From: Rhodovastum atsumiense
GTDB taxonomy: Bacteria; Pseudomonadota; Alphaproteobacteria; Acetobacterales; Acetobacteraceae
NCBI RefSeq assembly: GCF_937425535.1
Contig: NZ_OW485601.1
Coordinates: forward strand, 6,059,501-6,123,500
Length of the DNA stretch: 64,000 nucleotides
Direction of reading: 5' to 3'
In this document: positions 9,141 through 17,806 of the stretch, piece after piece
How the letters are laid out: every line of letters begins with the position of its first letter
Position numbering within the stretch: position 1 is the stretch's first letter
Notes under the pieces: generated by a model
Told to the model about the DNA's origin: nothing
The model's database searches: none
Seen by the model: only the letters and a program-made list of their open reading frames with translations
Made by a program: the position numbers and the translations under genes

Positions 9141-9361
9141 GCCTTGCCCCCGGCCTGGCGCGGGCTGCGCAACGCCCCGACCATGTCGGCCAGGATGCGG
9201 CGCATCGCCTGCTCGTCGACGCCCATCAGCACCGCGTCCTCGAACGCATCCTGCATGACCTGAGCGAGTTCGGCATGGTTCTCGGTCAGCGTCCGCAGCT
9301 TCTCGCGGCAGGAGACCGGCGCGCCGTCGGGCTGGGGCCAGACCTGCGGTGGCGCGATCAC
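9137..9361 (-). CDS. Uncharacterised 74-residue cytosolic protein coupled to mlaD
   Basis: This short gene starts at GTG 9361, overlapping the mlaD stop (GTGA), and its own stop overlaps the DUF2155 start (ATGA). The 74-residue product has no signal or membrane segment. It is largely helical in character, with two probable amphipathic helices (SCREKLRTLTENHAELAQVM and EQAMRRILADMVGALR). I do not recognise the family. The double 4-base overlap is strong evidence that it is translated and stoichiometrically linked to its neighbours. A longer reading from 9910 in the same frame is only a shadow of mlaD. Confidence 0.65.
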   Translation of the reverse strand: MIAPPQVWPQPDGAPVSCREKLRTLTENHAELAQVMQDAFEDAVLMGVDEQAMRRILADMVGALRSPRQAGGKA

Positions 9362-9855
9362 TTCTCGCCCCCCGGTCCCCCGCCCTTGCCCTGTCCGCCC
9401 TGGCTGGACAGGTTGCTGACGCTGAAGATGAACTTGCCGAGCAATTGCTCCAGGCTCACCGAGGACTGGGTAATCTGCACCGCGCCGCCCGGAGGAAGCA
9501 TCTTCTCCTCCCCGCCCGGCACCAGCGAGAGGTATTTCCCGCCGAGCAGGCCGTCGCTGGTGACCTCCGCGCTGGAATCGGTGGGCAGCTTCACCCCGTC
9601 CTGCACGGTGAAGGACACCATCGCCTGGTAGGTCTGCGGGTCGATGCGGGCGGCGGTCACGCTGCCCACCTTCACCCCCGCCACTCGCACGTCGGAGCCG
9701 ATGTTCAACCCGTCGATGCGGTCGAACCGGGCCTGCAGGGTATAGCCGGCCACCGGCGTGCGACCGGTGTTGGCGACGGCGTAGCCGAGGAATCCCAGGG
9801 CCACCACGAGCACGACGGCACCGGCCAGCGTCTCGGTCAGGCTGCGTTGCGCCAC
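9358..9855 (-). CDS. mlaD: MlaD-type phospholipid transport substrate-binding protein
   Basis: From GTG 9855 the product is 165 residues: a short cytoplasmic start (MAQRSLTE), one transmembrane helix (about 10-28, AGAVVLVVALGFLGYAVA) and a periplasmic MCE/MlaD domain (VAGYTLQARFDRIDGLNIGSD, LPTDSSAEVTSDGLLGGKYL). The tail is Gly/Lys-rich. In the Mla system this subunit binds the MlaFE ABC transporter and handles phospholipids between the membranes. The MlaEF partners are not in this window. A longer in-frame reading from 10302 runs through the NDUFA12 gene and is not credible. Confidence 0.9.
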   Translation of the reverse strand: MAQRSLTETLAGAVVLVVALGFLGYAVANTGRTPVAGYTLQARFDRIDGLNIGSDVRVAGVKVGSVTAARIDPQTYQAMVSFTVQDGVKLPTDSSAEVTSDGLLGGKYLSLVPGGEEKMLPPGGAVQITQSSVSLEQLLGKFIFSVSNLSSQGGQGKGGGPGGEK

Positions 9856-9869
9856 GTTCGTCGCCCGCC

Positions 9870-10226
9870 TCAGGTGCCCGGGGTCCAGGCTTCGTAGTCG
9901 CCCGTGGCACGGGCGCGCTGGCCGCCCATGTAGTCGTGCCCGGCGGGACGGTAGCTGCCGGCGGTGCCGGTCAGGTTGGCCAGATGCGGCTTCTGCCAGG
10001 GGCGCCGGTTCTGCACCGGCAACGGCGCGTCCGTGGTGTAGTGCAGCCAGGCATGCCATTCCGGCGGCACCCGCGAGGCATCGACGGGGCCGCCGCGATA
10101 CAGCACCCAGCGCCGCGTGCGCCTGCCGGTGCGGACCCGACGCTCCTCGTAATAGACGTTGCCGGATGCGTCCGTGCCGACTTGGCGGCCCTTCAGCAAG
10201 GTGAATATGCGGGTGCCGATGGTCAT
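9870..10226 (-). CDS. NADH:ubiquinone oxidoreductase accessory subunit, NDUFA12 family
   Basis: The 118-residue product from ATG 10226 contains the family core: IFTLLKGRQVGTDASGN, YYEERRV, RRWVLYRGG, PPEWHAWLHYTTD and RPWQKPHLANLTGT. NDUFA12 is a supernumerary subunit of alphaproteobacterial and mitochondrial complex I at the peripheral arm. A C-terminal extension (GGQRARATGDYEAWTPGT) follows the core. It is the first gene of the leftward set that continues with mlaD 14 bases later. GTG 10232 is an alternative start. Confidence 0.92.
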   Translation of the reverse strand: MTIGTRIFTLLKGRQVGTDASGNVYYEERRVRTGRRTRRWVLYRGGPVDASRVPPEWHAWLHYTTDAPLPVQNRRPWQKPHLANLTGTAGSYRPAGHDYMGGQRARATGDYEAWTPGT

Positions 10227-10282
10227 GCTCACGCATATAGGCCGCCACGGCGCAGCGGTCCATGCCAGGGCGGCGCGACTCG

Positions 10283-10320
10283 ATATCCACAGGCTTTCCC
10301 ACAAGATTTTGTGGTTATCC
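10283..10320. promoter_or_regulatory. DnaA-box-like cluster and palindrome in a divergent promoter region
   Basis: The region between NDUFA12 (left) and the NrdJ-like gene (right) has ATATCCACA at 10283-10291, one change from the DnaA box TTATCCACA. A perfect palindrome CCACAA-GATT-TTGTGG follows at 10300-10315, and a TTATCC run lies at 10315-10320. These are the only AT-rich bases nearby. DnaA control of ribonucleotide reductase genes is known in other bacteria; a link here is inference. Confidence 0.35.
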
Positions 10321-10379
10321 CCGGAACTGCCATCCAGATGCGCTTTCGGAGTCGCGCCCGGCGGCCCTAGCATCACGCC

Positions 10380-11915
10380 ATGAAGATCAGCAAGCCCTGG
10401 CGGGGCGTGCGGATGCGCACCACTCCCGCCGCGCCGGACCCCGATTCCGACCGGCGCGCCGTCACCCTCCCGGCCGCCTGGGACGACCGCGCCGCGGCCG
10501 CGCTGGCCGCGTTGGTTCCGGGCCAGGGCCCGCTTGCCCTGGCCACGGCGGCGGAAGCCTGGATCGAGCCGCTCGCCGCCGCCGCGCGCCGCGCCGGGTT
10601 GGACGAGACCCTCGGCCCCCGGTTGCATGGCCTGCTGCTCGCCCGCCGCGCCGCCCCCACCGCGGCGCTGTGGCACGGCGCCCCACGCCCGGAACAGGCA
10701 TCGGAAACACCGGGCTTCGTGCTGAACCTCGCCGCCTTCCACCTGCCGGATTCCGGCTTCGACCTGCCCGGCTTCATCACGGCAGTGGGTACCACCGTGC
10801 TGGCACTCGCGCTGTGGACGCCGCCGCCGACGCAGCACCCCGCGGTGGCCCTGGCCGACCTCGCCGGGCTGCTGGCCGCCCTGCATGTAGAATACGACAG
10901 CGCCGCCGGCCGTGCCGTCGGCGCCGCGCTGGCCGCGCTGCTGCGCGGCCAGGTCGAGGCCACCGCCGCCGCCCTGCCCGGCGGGCTCGGCCTGCCCGGA
11001 TCGGGAACCCGGATCGGCACCACCGTGCCCGAGGCGCCCGCGATCCCCGGCCTGGCCGAGGCCGCCCGCGCCGCCCTCGATGCCGCCGCCGCGGCACCAG
11101 CCCCGCGATCGCACGTGCTGGCCGTGGTGTCCTCCCCCGGCGCCGCCGAGGCGTTGCTCGGGGTCGAGACCGGCGGCATCGCCCCCGCCTTCGCCCCGAT
11201 CGACGATGCCGGACGACTGACCCGCACCGCCCGCGCCACCCTCGCCGCGCGCGGCCTGAGCGGGGAAGCGGCACTGGCCACGCTGCTGGCCGGCCTGCCC
11301 CTGTTCGCCGTCGCCACGGCCGAGGCGCATGCCGCCATGCATGACGCGATCGCCCCGTTCCTGCACACCATGCCGCGCCGGCCGCAGAACCGGCCGGCAC
11401 TCGCCCCGGCCCCGGCGCTGCGCCGGGACCTGCCGGCCCGGCGCAGCGGCTACACGCAAAAGGCCAGCATCGGGGGCCACAAGCTGTTCCTGCGCACTGG
11501 CGAATACGCCGACGGCCGGCTCGGCGAGGTGTTTATCGGCCTGCACAAGGAAGGCCCCGCCTTCCGCAGCCTGATGGACAATTTCGCCATCGCCGTCAGC
11601 CTCGGCCTGCAACACGGCGTGCCCCTGGAAGCCTTCGTCGAAGCGTTCACCTTCACACGCTTCGGCCCGGCCGGACCCGTCGAGGGCGACCCGGCGGTGA
11701 GCCGCGCCACCTCGCTGCTCGACTACGTGTTCCGGAACCTCGCCGCGAACTACCTGGGACAGACCGAACTGGCCGAGCCGGAGGAGGAAGACGAGGAGGA
11801 TACCGGCACCCTGGGCGCGGGGGCACGGGAGCGCGCGCCGCTGCTGCCGCTTGATTTGCCGCAGGCGGAGGGGCCGCGAATCCGGCGGCGCGGATTGCGG
11901 CTGGTGGGGAAGTAA
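10380..11915 (+). CDS. Orphan protein with the C-terminal module of B12-dependent ribonucleotide reductase (TSCPD-type)
   Basis: The 511-residue protein has an Ala/Pro-rich N-terminal two-thirds with no recognised domain. After that, from about residue 358, it carries a segment ([70 protein letters not shown]) that closely resembles the C-terminal part of NrdJ-type adenosylcobalamin-dependent ribonucleotide reductases. The catalytic barrel and its radical cysteines are absent. It may be a regulatory or partner subunit, comparable to split NrdJb, or a repurposed module. The acidic tail ([11 protein letters not shown]) is unusual. Transcription is divergent from NDUFA12. Confidence 0.75.
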   Translation: MKISKPWRGVRMRTTPAAPDPDSDRRAVTLPAAWDDRAAAALAALVPGQGPLALATAAEAWIEPLAAAARRAGLDETLGPRLHGLLLARRAAPTAALWHGAPRPEQASETPGFVLNLAAFHLPDSGFDLPGFITAVGTTVLALALWTPPPTQHPAVALADLAGLLAALHVEYDSAAGRAVGAALAALLRGQVEATAAALPGGLGLPGSGTRIGTTVPEAPAIPGLAEAARAALDAAAAAPAPRSHVLAVVSSPGAAEALLGVETGGIAPAFAPIDDAGRLTRTARATLAARGLSGEAALATLLAGLPLFAVATAEAHAAMHDAIAPFLHTMPRRPQNRPALAPAPALRRDLPARRSGYTQKASIGGHKLFLRTGEYADGRLGEVFIGLHKEGPAFRSLMDNFAIAVSLGLQHGVPLEAFVEAFTFTRFGPAGPVEGDPAVSRATSLLDYVFRNLAANYLGQTELAEPEEEDEEDTGTLGAGARERAPLLPLDLPQAEGPRIRRRGLRLVGK

Positions 11916-11917
11916 GC

Positions 11918-11993
11918 CCGGGGCGCTGCCCCGGCCCCGGCAGGAGGCTTCGCCTCCTGCACCTCCACCAAGGGCCTTGGCCCTTGGAACCCC
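11918..11993 (-). repeat. Multi-hairpin repeat, copy A
   Basis: Three nested palindromes lie end to end: GGGGC-gct-GCCCC (11920-11932), GCAGGAGGC-ttc-GCCTCCTGC (11940-11960) and CCAAGGGCC-tt-GGCCCTTGG (11968-11987). Read on the minus strand, the order matches copies C, D and G. It sits immediately after the NrdJ-like gene and runs up to the cusA stop codon at 11994, so it could end transcripts from both sides. Confidence 0.85.
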
Positions 11994-14900
11994 TTATTCT
12001 CTGTGCCGCGCAGCGCTCCTGGGATCCAAGGGCCTTGTGGCCCTTGGCAGGTCCAGGGCGGAGCCCTGGCCTTCCCTGACGCCCCCTTTCAGCAGCGCGT
12101 AGAGCACCGGAATCACCACCAGCGTCAGCACGGTGGACGACACCATCCCGCCCACCATCGGCACCGCGATCCGGCGCATCACTTCCGAGCCGGTGCCGGT
12201 GCTCCAGAAGATCGGCAGCAGCCCGGCCATGATGGCGGTCACCGTCATCATCTTCGGCCGCACCCGCTCGACCGCGCCTTCCATGATCGCGGCCAGCACG
12301 TCGGCACGGGTCATCGCCCGGCCTTCCTGCCGACGCCGTTCCGCGAGGTCCCGATAGGCGTGGTCGAGATAGATCAGCATGACCACGCCGGTCTCGGCGG
12401 CCACGCCGGCGAGCGCGATGAAGCCGACCGCGACGGCGACACTGAGATGGTAGCCCAGCCACCACATCAGCCAGATCCCGCCGACCAGCGCGAAGGGCAC
12501 CGACAGCATGACGATGAGCGTCTCGGCGAGGCGGCCGAAATTCAGGTAGAGCAGCAGGAAGATCGCGGCGAGCGTCACCGGGATCACCAGCCGCAGCCGC
12601 GCCTTGGCGTGCTCCATGTATTCGAACTGGCCGCTCCATTCGAGCCGGTAGCCGGGCGGCAGCGTGATCCGCTCGCGCACCGCGCGGGCCGCCTCGTCGA
12701 CATAGCTGCCGAGGTCGCGCCCCTGCATGTCGACATAAATGTAGGCGACCGGCTGGGCGTTCTCGGTGCGGATGCCGGGCGGCCCCTGCGTGATCGCCAC
12801 GCGGGCGAGCTGCCCGAGCGGCACCATGGCGCCGTCGGGGGTCGGCACCAGGATATCCGCCGTGATCGCCTGCGGGCTTTCGCGCGTGGCGCGCGGCAGG
12901 CGGATGTTCACGCTGTAGCGTTCGCGGCCCTCGACCGTGGTGGTGACCGGCTCGCCGCCGAGCGCCACCGCGACTACCTCCTGCACGTCACCGACATTCA
13001 GGCCGTAGCGGGCGATGGCGTCGCGGTCGGGTGTGATCTCGATGTAGCGCCCGCCGAGCAGGCGTTCGGCGAAGGCGCTGGTGGTGCCGGGAACCGTCTT
13101 CACTACCCGCTCGACCTGCGCGGCGATGCCGGCGAGCTGCCCGAGGTCGGGGCCGAACACCTTGACACCCACAGGCGTGCGAATACCGGTCGCCAGCATG
13201 TCGGTGCGTGCCCGGATCGGCATGGTCCAGGCATTGCTGACACCGGGGAAGGCCAGCGCCTCGTTCATTTCCGCCACCAGCCGATCCACCGTCATGCCGG
13301 GGCGCCACTCCTGCTCGGGCTTCAGCGTGATGATGGTCTCGAACATCTCGATGGGGGCGGGATCGGTCGCGGTGTCGGCACGGCCCGCCTTGCCGAACAC
13401 AGTCGCCACTTCGGGGAAGCTGCGGATGATGCGGTCCTGGGTCTGCAGCAGTTCCGCGGCCTTGGTGACCGACAGGCCCGGCGGCGTCACCGGCATGTAG
13501 AGCAGCGAGCCCTCGTTGAGCGAGGGCATGAACTCGCTGCCCAGCCGTGACGCCGGGTACCAGGCCGCCCCCAGGATCGCCACCGCCAGCGCCAGGGTCA
13601 GCCAGCGGGCGCGCAGCACGAGACGGATGACCGGCCGATAGAGCGCGATCAGCAGGCGGTTGATCGGGTTGCGCGCCTCCGGGATGATGCGGCCGCGCAC
13701 GAAGGCCAGCATCAGCACCGGCACCAGCGTCACCGACAGCAGCGCCCCGCCGGCCATGGCGAAGGTCTTGGTATAGGCGAGCGGATGGAACAGCCGCCCC
13801 TCCTGCCCTTCCAGCGCGAACACCGGCAGGAAGGATACCGTGATCACCAGCAGGCTGAAGAACAGCGCCGGCCCGACCTCGGTGGCGGCCTGCAGCAAGG
13901 CGGGGCCGCGCTTCTCGCCCGGCGCCAGCCGCTCCAGCCGCTTGTGCGCGTTCTCGATCATGACGATGGCGGCGTCCACCATGGCGCCGAGCGCGATGGC
14001 GATGCCGCCCAGGCTCATGATGTTGGACCCCACGCCGATCGCGTGCATGGCCAGGAAGGCGATCAGCACCCCGACCGGCAGGGTCAGGATGGCGACCAGC
14101 GCGCTGCGTACGTGCAGCAGGAAGACGACGCAGACCGCCGAGACGATCAGACTTTCTTCGAACAGGGTCCAGCGCAGCGTGGCGATGGCGCGCAGGATCA
14201 GCTCCGAGCGGTCATAGACCGCCTGGATGGAAACGCCTTCCGGCAGGCTGGGCGCGAGATCGGCCAGGCGCTGGCGGATGGAACGGATGGTCGCCAGCGC
14301 ATCGGCGCCGTCGCGCTTGAGCACAATGCCGCCCACCGCCTCGCCGGTGCCGTTCAGCTCGGCGATGCCGCGGCGCTCGTCGGGGCCAAGCTCCACCCGT
14401 GCCACGTCGCGCAGCAGCACCGGCGTGCCAGATTCATCCGTCCGCAACACGACCCGCTCGATGTCGCCGCTGTCGCGGATATAGCCGCGGCCACGGACCA
14501 TGTACTCGGTCTCGGTCATTTCGATCGAGCGGCCGCCGACATCGCGGTTGCTGGCCCGCACCGCCTCGGCCACGCGGGCCAGCGGAATGCCGAGCGCCTG
14601 CAGCCGGCGCGGGTCGACGATCACCTGGTATTGCCGCTGGAAGCCGCCGACCGAGGCGACCTCCGACACGCCCTCGCCTTTTGCCAGGGCGAAGCGGATG
14701 ATCCAGTCCTGGATGCTGCGCAACTCGGCGAGGGTGCGCTGGGCTCCAACGACGGCATACTGGTAGACCCAGCCCACCCCGGTCGCATCCGGGCCGAGCG
14801 AGGGCGTGACCCCCGCCGGCAATCGCTTCTGCGCGAAGTTCAGGTATTCCAGCACCCGCGAGCGCGCCCAGTAGAGATCGGTGCCGTCCTCGAACACGAC

Positions 14901-15182
14901 ATAGACGTAGGAGGCGCCGAAGGCCGAGGTGCCGCGCACCACCTTGGAATGCGGCACCGACAGCAGCGCCGAGGTCAGCGGATAGGTGACCTGGTCCTCG
15001 ACCACCTGCGGCGCCTGCCCGGGATACTCGGTGTAGACGATCACCTGGGTGTCGGAGAGGTCCGGGATGGCATCGAGCGGCGTGGCCAGGATGGCCCAGA
15101 CCCCGGCGGCGACCAGCGCCAGGGTGGAGAGGATCACCAGGACCGGGTTGCGCGCCGAGAGCGCGATGACACGACCGATCAT
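11994..15182 (-). CDS. cusA: CusA/CzcA-family heavy-metal efflux RND transporter
   Basis: The 1062-residue inner-membrane pump starts MIGRVIALSARNPVLVIL and has the twelve-helix RND plan with two large periplasmic loops. TM4 holds the proton-relay Asp region (GAMVDAAIVMIENAHKR). Met-containing stretches (WTMPIRARTDMLATGIRTP) match the monovalent-copper/silver CusA branch rather than the divalent CzcA branch. Its ATG overlaps the cusB stop (ATGA). The last 27 or so residues, after LLKGGVREG, are encoded by the repeat element copy B, unlike a normal RND tail. It should form a tripartite envelope complex with the next two gene products. Confidence 0.93.
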   Translation of the reverse strand: MIGRVIALSARNPVLVILSTLALVAAGVWAILATPLDAIPDLSDTQVIVYTEYPGQAPQVVEDQVTYPLTSALLSVPHSKVVRGTSAFGASYVYVVFEDGTDLYWARSRVLEYLNFAQKRLPAGVTPSLGPDATGVGWVYQYAVVGAQRTLAELRSIQDWIIRFALAKGEGVSEVASVGGFQRQYQVIVDPRRLQALGIPLARVAEAVRASNRDVGGRSIEMTETEYMVRGRGYIRDSGDIERVVLRTDESGTPVLLRDVARVELGPDERRGIAELNGTGEAVGGIVLKRDGADALATIRSIRQRLADLAPSLPEGVSIQAVYDRSELILRAIATLRWTLFEESLIVSAVCVVFLLHVRSALVAILTLPVGVLIAFLAMHAIGVGSNIMSLGGIAIALGAMVDAAIVMIENAHKRLERLAPGEKRGPALLQAATEVGPALFFSLLVITVSFLPVFALEGQEGRLFHPLAYTKTFAMAGGALLSVTLVPVLMLAFVRGRIIPEARNPINRLLIALYRPVIRLVLRARWLTLALAVAILGAAWYPASRLGSEFMPSLNEGSLLYMPVTPPGLSVTKAAELLQTQDRIIRSFPEVATVFGKAGRADTATDPAPIEMFETIITLKPEQEWRPGMTVDRLVAEMNEALAFPGVSNAWTMPIRARTDMLATGIRTPVGVKVFGPDLGQLAGIAAQVERVVKTVPGTTSAFAERLLGGRYIEITPDRDAIARYGLNVGDVQEVVAVALGGEPVTTTVEGRERYSVNIRLPRATRESPQAITADILVPTPDGAMVPLGQLARVAITQGPPGIRTENAQPVAYIYVDMQGRDLGSYVDEAARAVRERITLPPGYRLEWSGQFEYMEHAKARLRLVIPVTLAAIFLLLYLNFGRLAETLIVMLSVPFALVGGIWLMWWLGYHLSVAVAVGFIALAGVAAETGVVMLIYLDHAYRDLAERRRQEGRAMTRADVLAAIMEGAVERVRPKMMTVTAIMAGLLPIFWSTGTGSEVMRRIAVPMVGGMVSSTVLTLVVIPVLYALLKGGVREGQGSALDLPRATRPLDPRSAARHRE
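12021..12069 (+). repeat. Hairpin repeat, copy B (inside the 3' end of cusA)
   Basis: GGGATCC at 12021-12027 leads into CCAAGGGCC-ttgt-GGCCCTTGG (12026-12047) and CCAGGGC-gga-GCCCTGG (12053-12069). It shares the GGATCCAAGGGC entry with the other copies but has a different second arm. It lies within the cusA reading frame and encodes the tail of CusA. Together with copy A it makes a double element in the convergent gap. Confidence 0.7.
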
Positions 15183-16546
15183 GGCTGCGCGCCTCCTGCA
15201 TGACCCGCGGCGCCGGCGCTGAAACCCTTGAGCGCGGCACGCAGGTTGCTTTCGGAATCGATGAGGAAGTTGGCGCCCACCACGACGCGCTCACCGGAAG
15301 CCAACCCGTCCAGCACCTGCGCCTCGCCATCGCCGCGCGTGCCGATGCGGACGGTCCTGGGCTCGAACCTGCCCTCGCCGCGTTCGACCAGCACGACCTG
15401 CCGGACGCCGTCGTCGAGCACCGCGGAGTCCGGCACCACCAGCGACGCCGCCGGGACGGAATCGGCCACAGGGGCGATGTCGACGGCGGCGTACATGCCC
15501 GCCCGCAGCATGCCGCCGGGATTGGGCAGCGCGATGCGCACGGCGGCGGTGCGGGTCTGCGCCGAGAGGCTCGGCGCGATCAGCTCGACGCTGCCCGCGA
15601 AGCTGCGGCCGGGATAGGCGGTCAGGGTCGCCTGTGCCTTGCCGCCGGGCGCGACCATGCCGAGATCGCGTTCCTGCACCTGCGCCAGCATCCACATCGC
15701 GGCGGTGTCGGCCAGGCGATAGAGCGGCTGGTCCGGTCCGACCTTCATGCCGGCCGTCACCATCTTCTCGATGACGACGCCGTCGGCCGGGGCGCGCACG
15801 GGGATGGTCCGGGCGGGACGGCCGCCGCGCCGCAACCGGGCGATCTCGTCCTCGGGCGCGCCCAGGGCCTTCATCCGGTCCAGCACCGCCGCGCCGAGCC
15901 CGCCACCGACGCGACCAGCCACCGCGTATTCGCGTTCGGTGGCGGCCAGTTCGGGCGAATAGATCTCCGCCAGCACCTGGCCTTTCCGCACCGCCTCGCC
16001 GGTGGAGGCGACGGCGAGCGTCTCGGCCCAGCCCTCGGTGCGCGACACCACCACCGACAGGCCGCGCTCGTCGAAAGCGAGCGTGCCGGCGGCGCGCACG
16101 CTGCGCACCGGCGCCGCACGGCTTGCCACCGGCGCGGTGCGCACGCCCAGCAGTTGCAGGCGGCCAGGGGCGATGGAGACGAGCCCCGCGGCGCTGTCGG
16201 CGGCGTCGTTCTCGTAGACGGGCACGTAGTCCATGCCCATGCCGTCCTTCTTCGGCACGGGCGAGGTGTCATCGAGGCCCATCGGATTGCGGTAATAGAG
16301 GATCCTGCCGCGGCCCTGCGAGGCGGCGGCCGGTTTCGGCGGCGGCGCCGGCGCCGGCTCGGCCGCGTCATCGTCATAGACGGGCACGTAGGCGCGGCCG
16401 TCCGGGGTCTGCTTCGGCGTCGGCGAGAACTCGGCCTTGCCGTCCGGATCCTGGAAATAGACCGGCGTCCGCGCCGCGACCGGCGCCGCAGCCGCGAGGG
16501 CGATGGCCAGGAGACAAACCCTGGCCAGAGCATGGGAACGTGTCAC
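15179..16546 (-). CDS. cusB: Copper/silver efflux periplasmic adaptor with two heavy-metal-binding motifs
   Basis: The 455-residue protein begins with a signal peptide (about 1-25). Two copies of a short heavy-metal-binding domain follow (VYFQDPDGKAEFSP with YVPVYDD, then LYYRNPMGLDD with GMGMDYVPVYEN). After these come the membrane-fusion-protein barrel and hairpin (SRTEGWAETLAVASTGEAVR, ILAEIYSPE-like segment, VRAPADGVVIEKMVTAGM). The Met-rich second motif fits Cu(I)/Ag(I) binding. It bridges CusA to the outer-membrane channel. Both ends overlap neighbouring genes by 4 bases, so the operon is tightly coupled. Confidence 0.92.
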   Translation of the reverse strand: MTRSHALARVCLLAIALAAAAPVAARTPVYFQDPDGKAEFSPTPKQTPDGRAYVPVYDDDAAEPAPAPPPKPAAASQGRGRILYYRNPMGLDDTSPVPKKDGMGMDYVPVYENDAADSAAGLVSIAPGRLQLLGVRTAPVASRAAPVRSVRAAGTLAFDERGLSVVVSRTEGWAETLAVASTGEAVRKGQVLAEIYSPELAATEREYAVAGRVGGGLGAAVLDRMKALGAPEDEIARLRRGGRPARTIPVRAPADGVVIEKMVTAGMKVGPDQPLYRLADTAAMWMLAQVQERDLGMVAPGGKAQATLTAYPGRSFAGSVELIAPSLSAQTRTAAVRIALPNPGGMLRAGMYAAVDIAPVADSVPAASLVVPDSAVLDDGVRQVVLVERGEGRFEPRTVRIGTRGDGEAQVLDGLASGERVVVGANFLIDSESNLRAALKGFSAGAAGHAGGAQP

Positions 16547-17805
16547 AGCTCGCCTCCGATCAGGCGTTCAATCGCCGCGAGGGCGATGGCGCCGTCCATC
16601 TGTGCCCGCAGCAACTCGATGCGTGCCTCGCGCAGGCGCCGGTCGCCGAGGATGGCGCCATCGAGCCCGCCCTTGCCTTCGGCGTAGCGGACGGCGGCGG
16701 CGTTCCGGGCGGCGCCGGTGCGCGGCACCAGCCGGCTGCCGAGGATGTCCTCGATCTGCTTCGCGGCGGTGAAGGCCGCCACCTGTTCGCCGAGTTCGCC
16801 GCGGATGCGCGCGATCTCTGTCTCCACCCGGCTGCGCGCGGCCGAGGCATTGGCGGCGGCCTCGCGTTCCCCGGCGAGCTTCGGACCGGTCTGGAACGGC
16901 AGGGTGATCGACACCGTGGCGTCGAAGCTGGGCGAGTTGCCGTAGCGCTGCACCGGGCCGGCCGCGACGGTCACGTCGGGATACCAGGCGCGACGGGCAA
17001 GTTCGCGCTGCGCCTGCGCTTCCCGCACCCCGGCATCGGCCACGCCCACGGCCGGGTTGGCGCCGATGGCGCGGTCAACGAGATCCGGAAGCGGCGGCAG
17101 CGCGACCGGCAGCCGGCGGGCCCGCGCGGGGGCGGCCAGCGGCGCATCGGCCGGGCGCGCCAGCAGGGCATTGATGCGGGCAATGACGGCGCGGCGGTCC
17201 CCCTCCAGCCGGGCCGCGGACGCCTCGGCGCGGATGGTTTCGGTATCGGCCATGATGACACCGGCGGCGTCCCCCTCGCCCTGGCCGTAGCGCGTGCGCA
17301 CGGCGTCGGTCGCCTGACGCGACAGGGCGATGACGGCGCGATTGAGCGCGATCTCGCCGGAGACAGCGACATAGCGTGCGAAGGCGATCTTGATGCGCTC
17401 GTCCAGTTCGTTGCGGGCGGCGCGTTCGCGTCCCCGCACGGCTTCGAGCGCCTGCAGCGCCACCGTCTTCTGCAGGCCGAGCTTGCCCCACAGGGGAATG
17501 GTCTGCTGCAGCATGAACGAGGTCATGCCCTGGGACTTGAGCACGCCGACGCTGAACATCGGGTCCGGCAGCGCCCCGGCCCCATCGGCACGGGCGGCGG
17601 CAGCCTCGGATTCCAGCGCGGCGGTGCGCAACTCCGGGCTGAGCCGGTGGCCGGCTTCGATCAGGCTTTCCAGTGTTGCCCCGAGGCCGGGCTCGGCCGC
17701 GTGGCCAGGGGTGAAAACCGTGCCGGCAAGCGTCAGCGCAAGGCCGAGCGCCACCAGCACCGGGGCGCGCGAGGCGCCCCGGTTCCGTCTCCACAGGGAG
17801 GGCAT
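16543..17805 (-). CDS. TolC-family outer-membrane channel (CusC-like)
   Basis: The 420-residue protein has an N-terminal signal (VLVALGLALTLAG up to about residue 37) and two OEP repeats with long helical stretches rich in Ala, Arg and Glu (LESEAAAARADGAGALPDPMF; EIALNRAVIALSRQATDAVRTRYGQG; RVETEIARIRGELGEQ). TolC-type proteins trimerise as outer-membrane channels. Its position just before cusB and cusA makes it the outer component of the metal pump. Its stop overlaps the cusB ATG. No lipobox is seen, unlike classical CusC. Confidence 0.88.
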   Translation of the reverse strand: MPSLWRRNRGASRAPVLVALGLALTLAGTVFTPGHAAEPGLGATLESLIEAGHRLSPELRTAALESEAAAARADGAGALPDPMFSVGVLKSQGMTSFMLQQTIPLWGKLGLQKTVALQALEAVRGRERAARNELDERIKIAFARYVAVSGEIALNRAVIALSRQATDAVRTRYGQGEGDAAGVIMADTETIRAEASAARLEGDRRAVIARINALLARPADAPLAAPARARRLPVALPPLPDLVDRAIGANPAVGVADAGVREAQAQRELARRAWYPDVTVAAGPVQRYGNSPSFDATVSITLPFQTGPKLAGEREAAANASAARSRVETEIARIRGELGEQVAAFTAAKQIEDILGSRLVPRTGAARNAAAVRYAEGKGGLDGAILGDRRLREARIELLRAQMDGAIALAAIERLIGGEL

Positions 17806-17806
17806 G

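Noticed and set aside
9358-10302. Longer start for mlaD
   Set aside because: The extra residues are an off-frame translation of NDUFA12. GTG 9855 gives the expected MlaD length and membrane helix.
10300-10315. The palindrome CCACAAGATTTTGTGG as an NrdR box
   Set aside because: Several positions depart from the NrdR consensus, so I kept it only as an unnamed palindrome near DnaA-like boxes.
9870-11615. A 581-residue minus-strand frame covering NDUFA12 and the NrdJ-like gene
   Set aside because: Only its last 118 residues make the NDUFA12 protein. The rest is Gly/Gln/Ala/Arg-rich antisense of the divergent gene, so the start was set at 10226.
12003-15203. Long plus-strand frames opposite cusA
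   Set aside because: These are antisense shadows of the RND pump. They have His/Asp/Arg-rich low-complexity translations and no domain resemblance.
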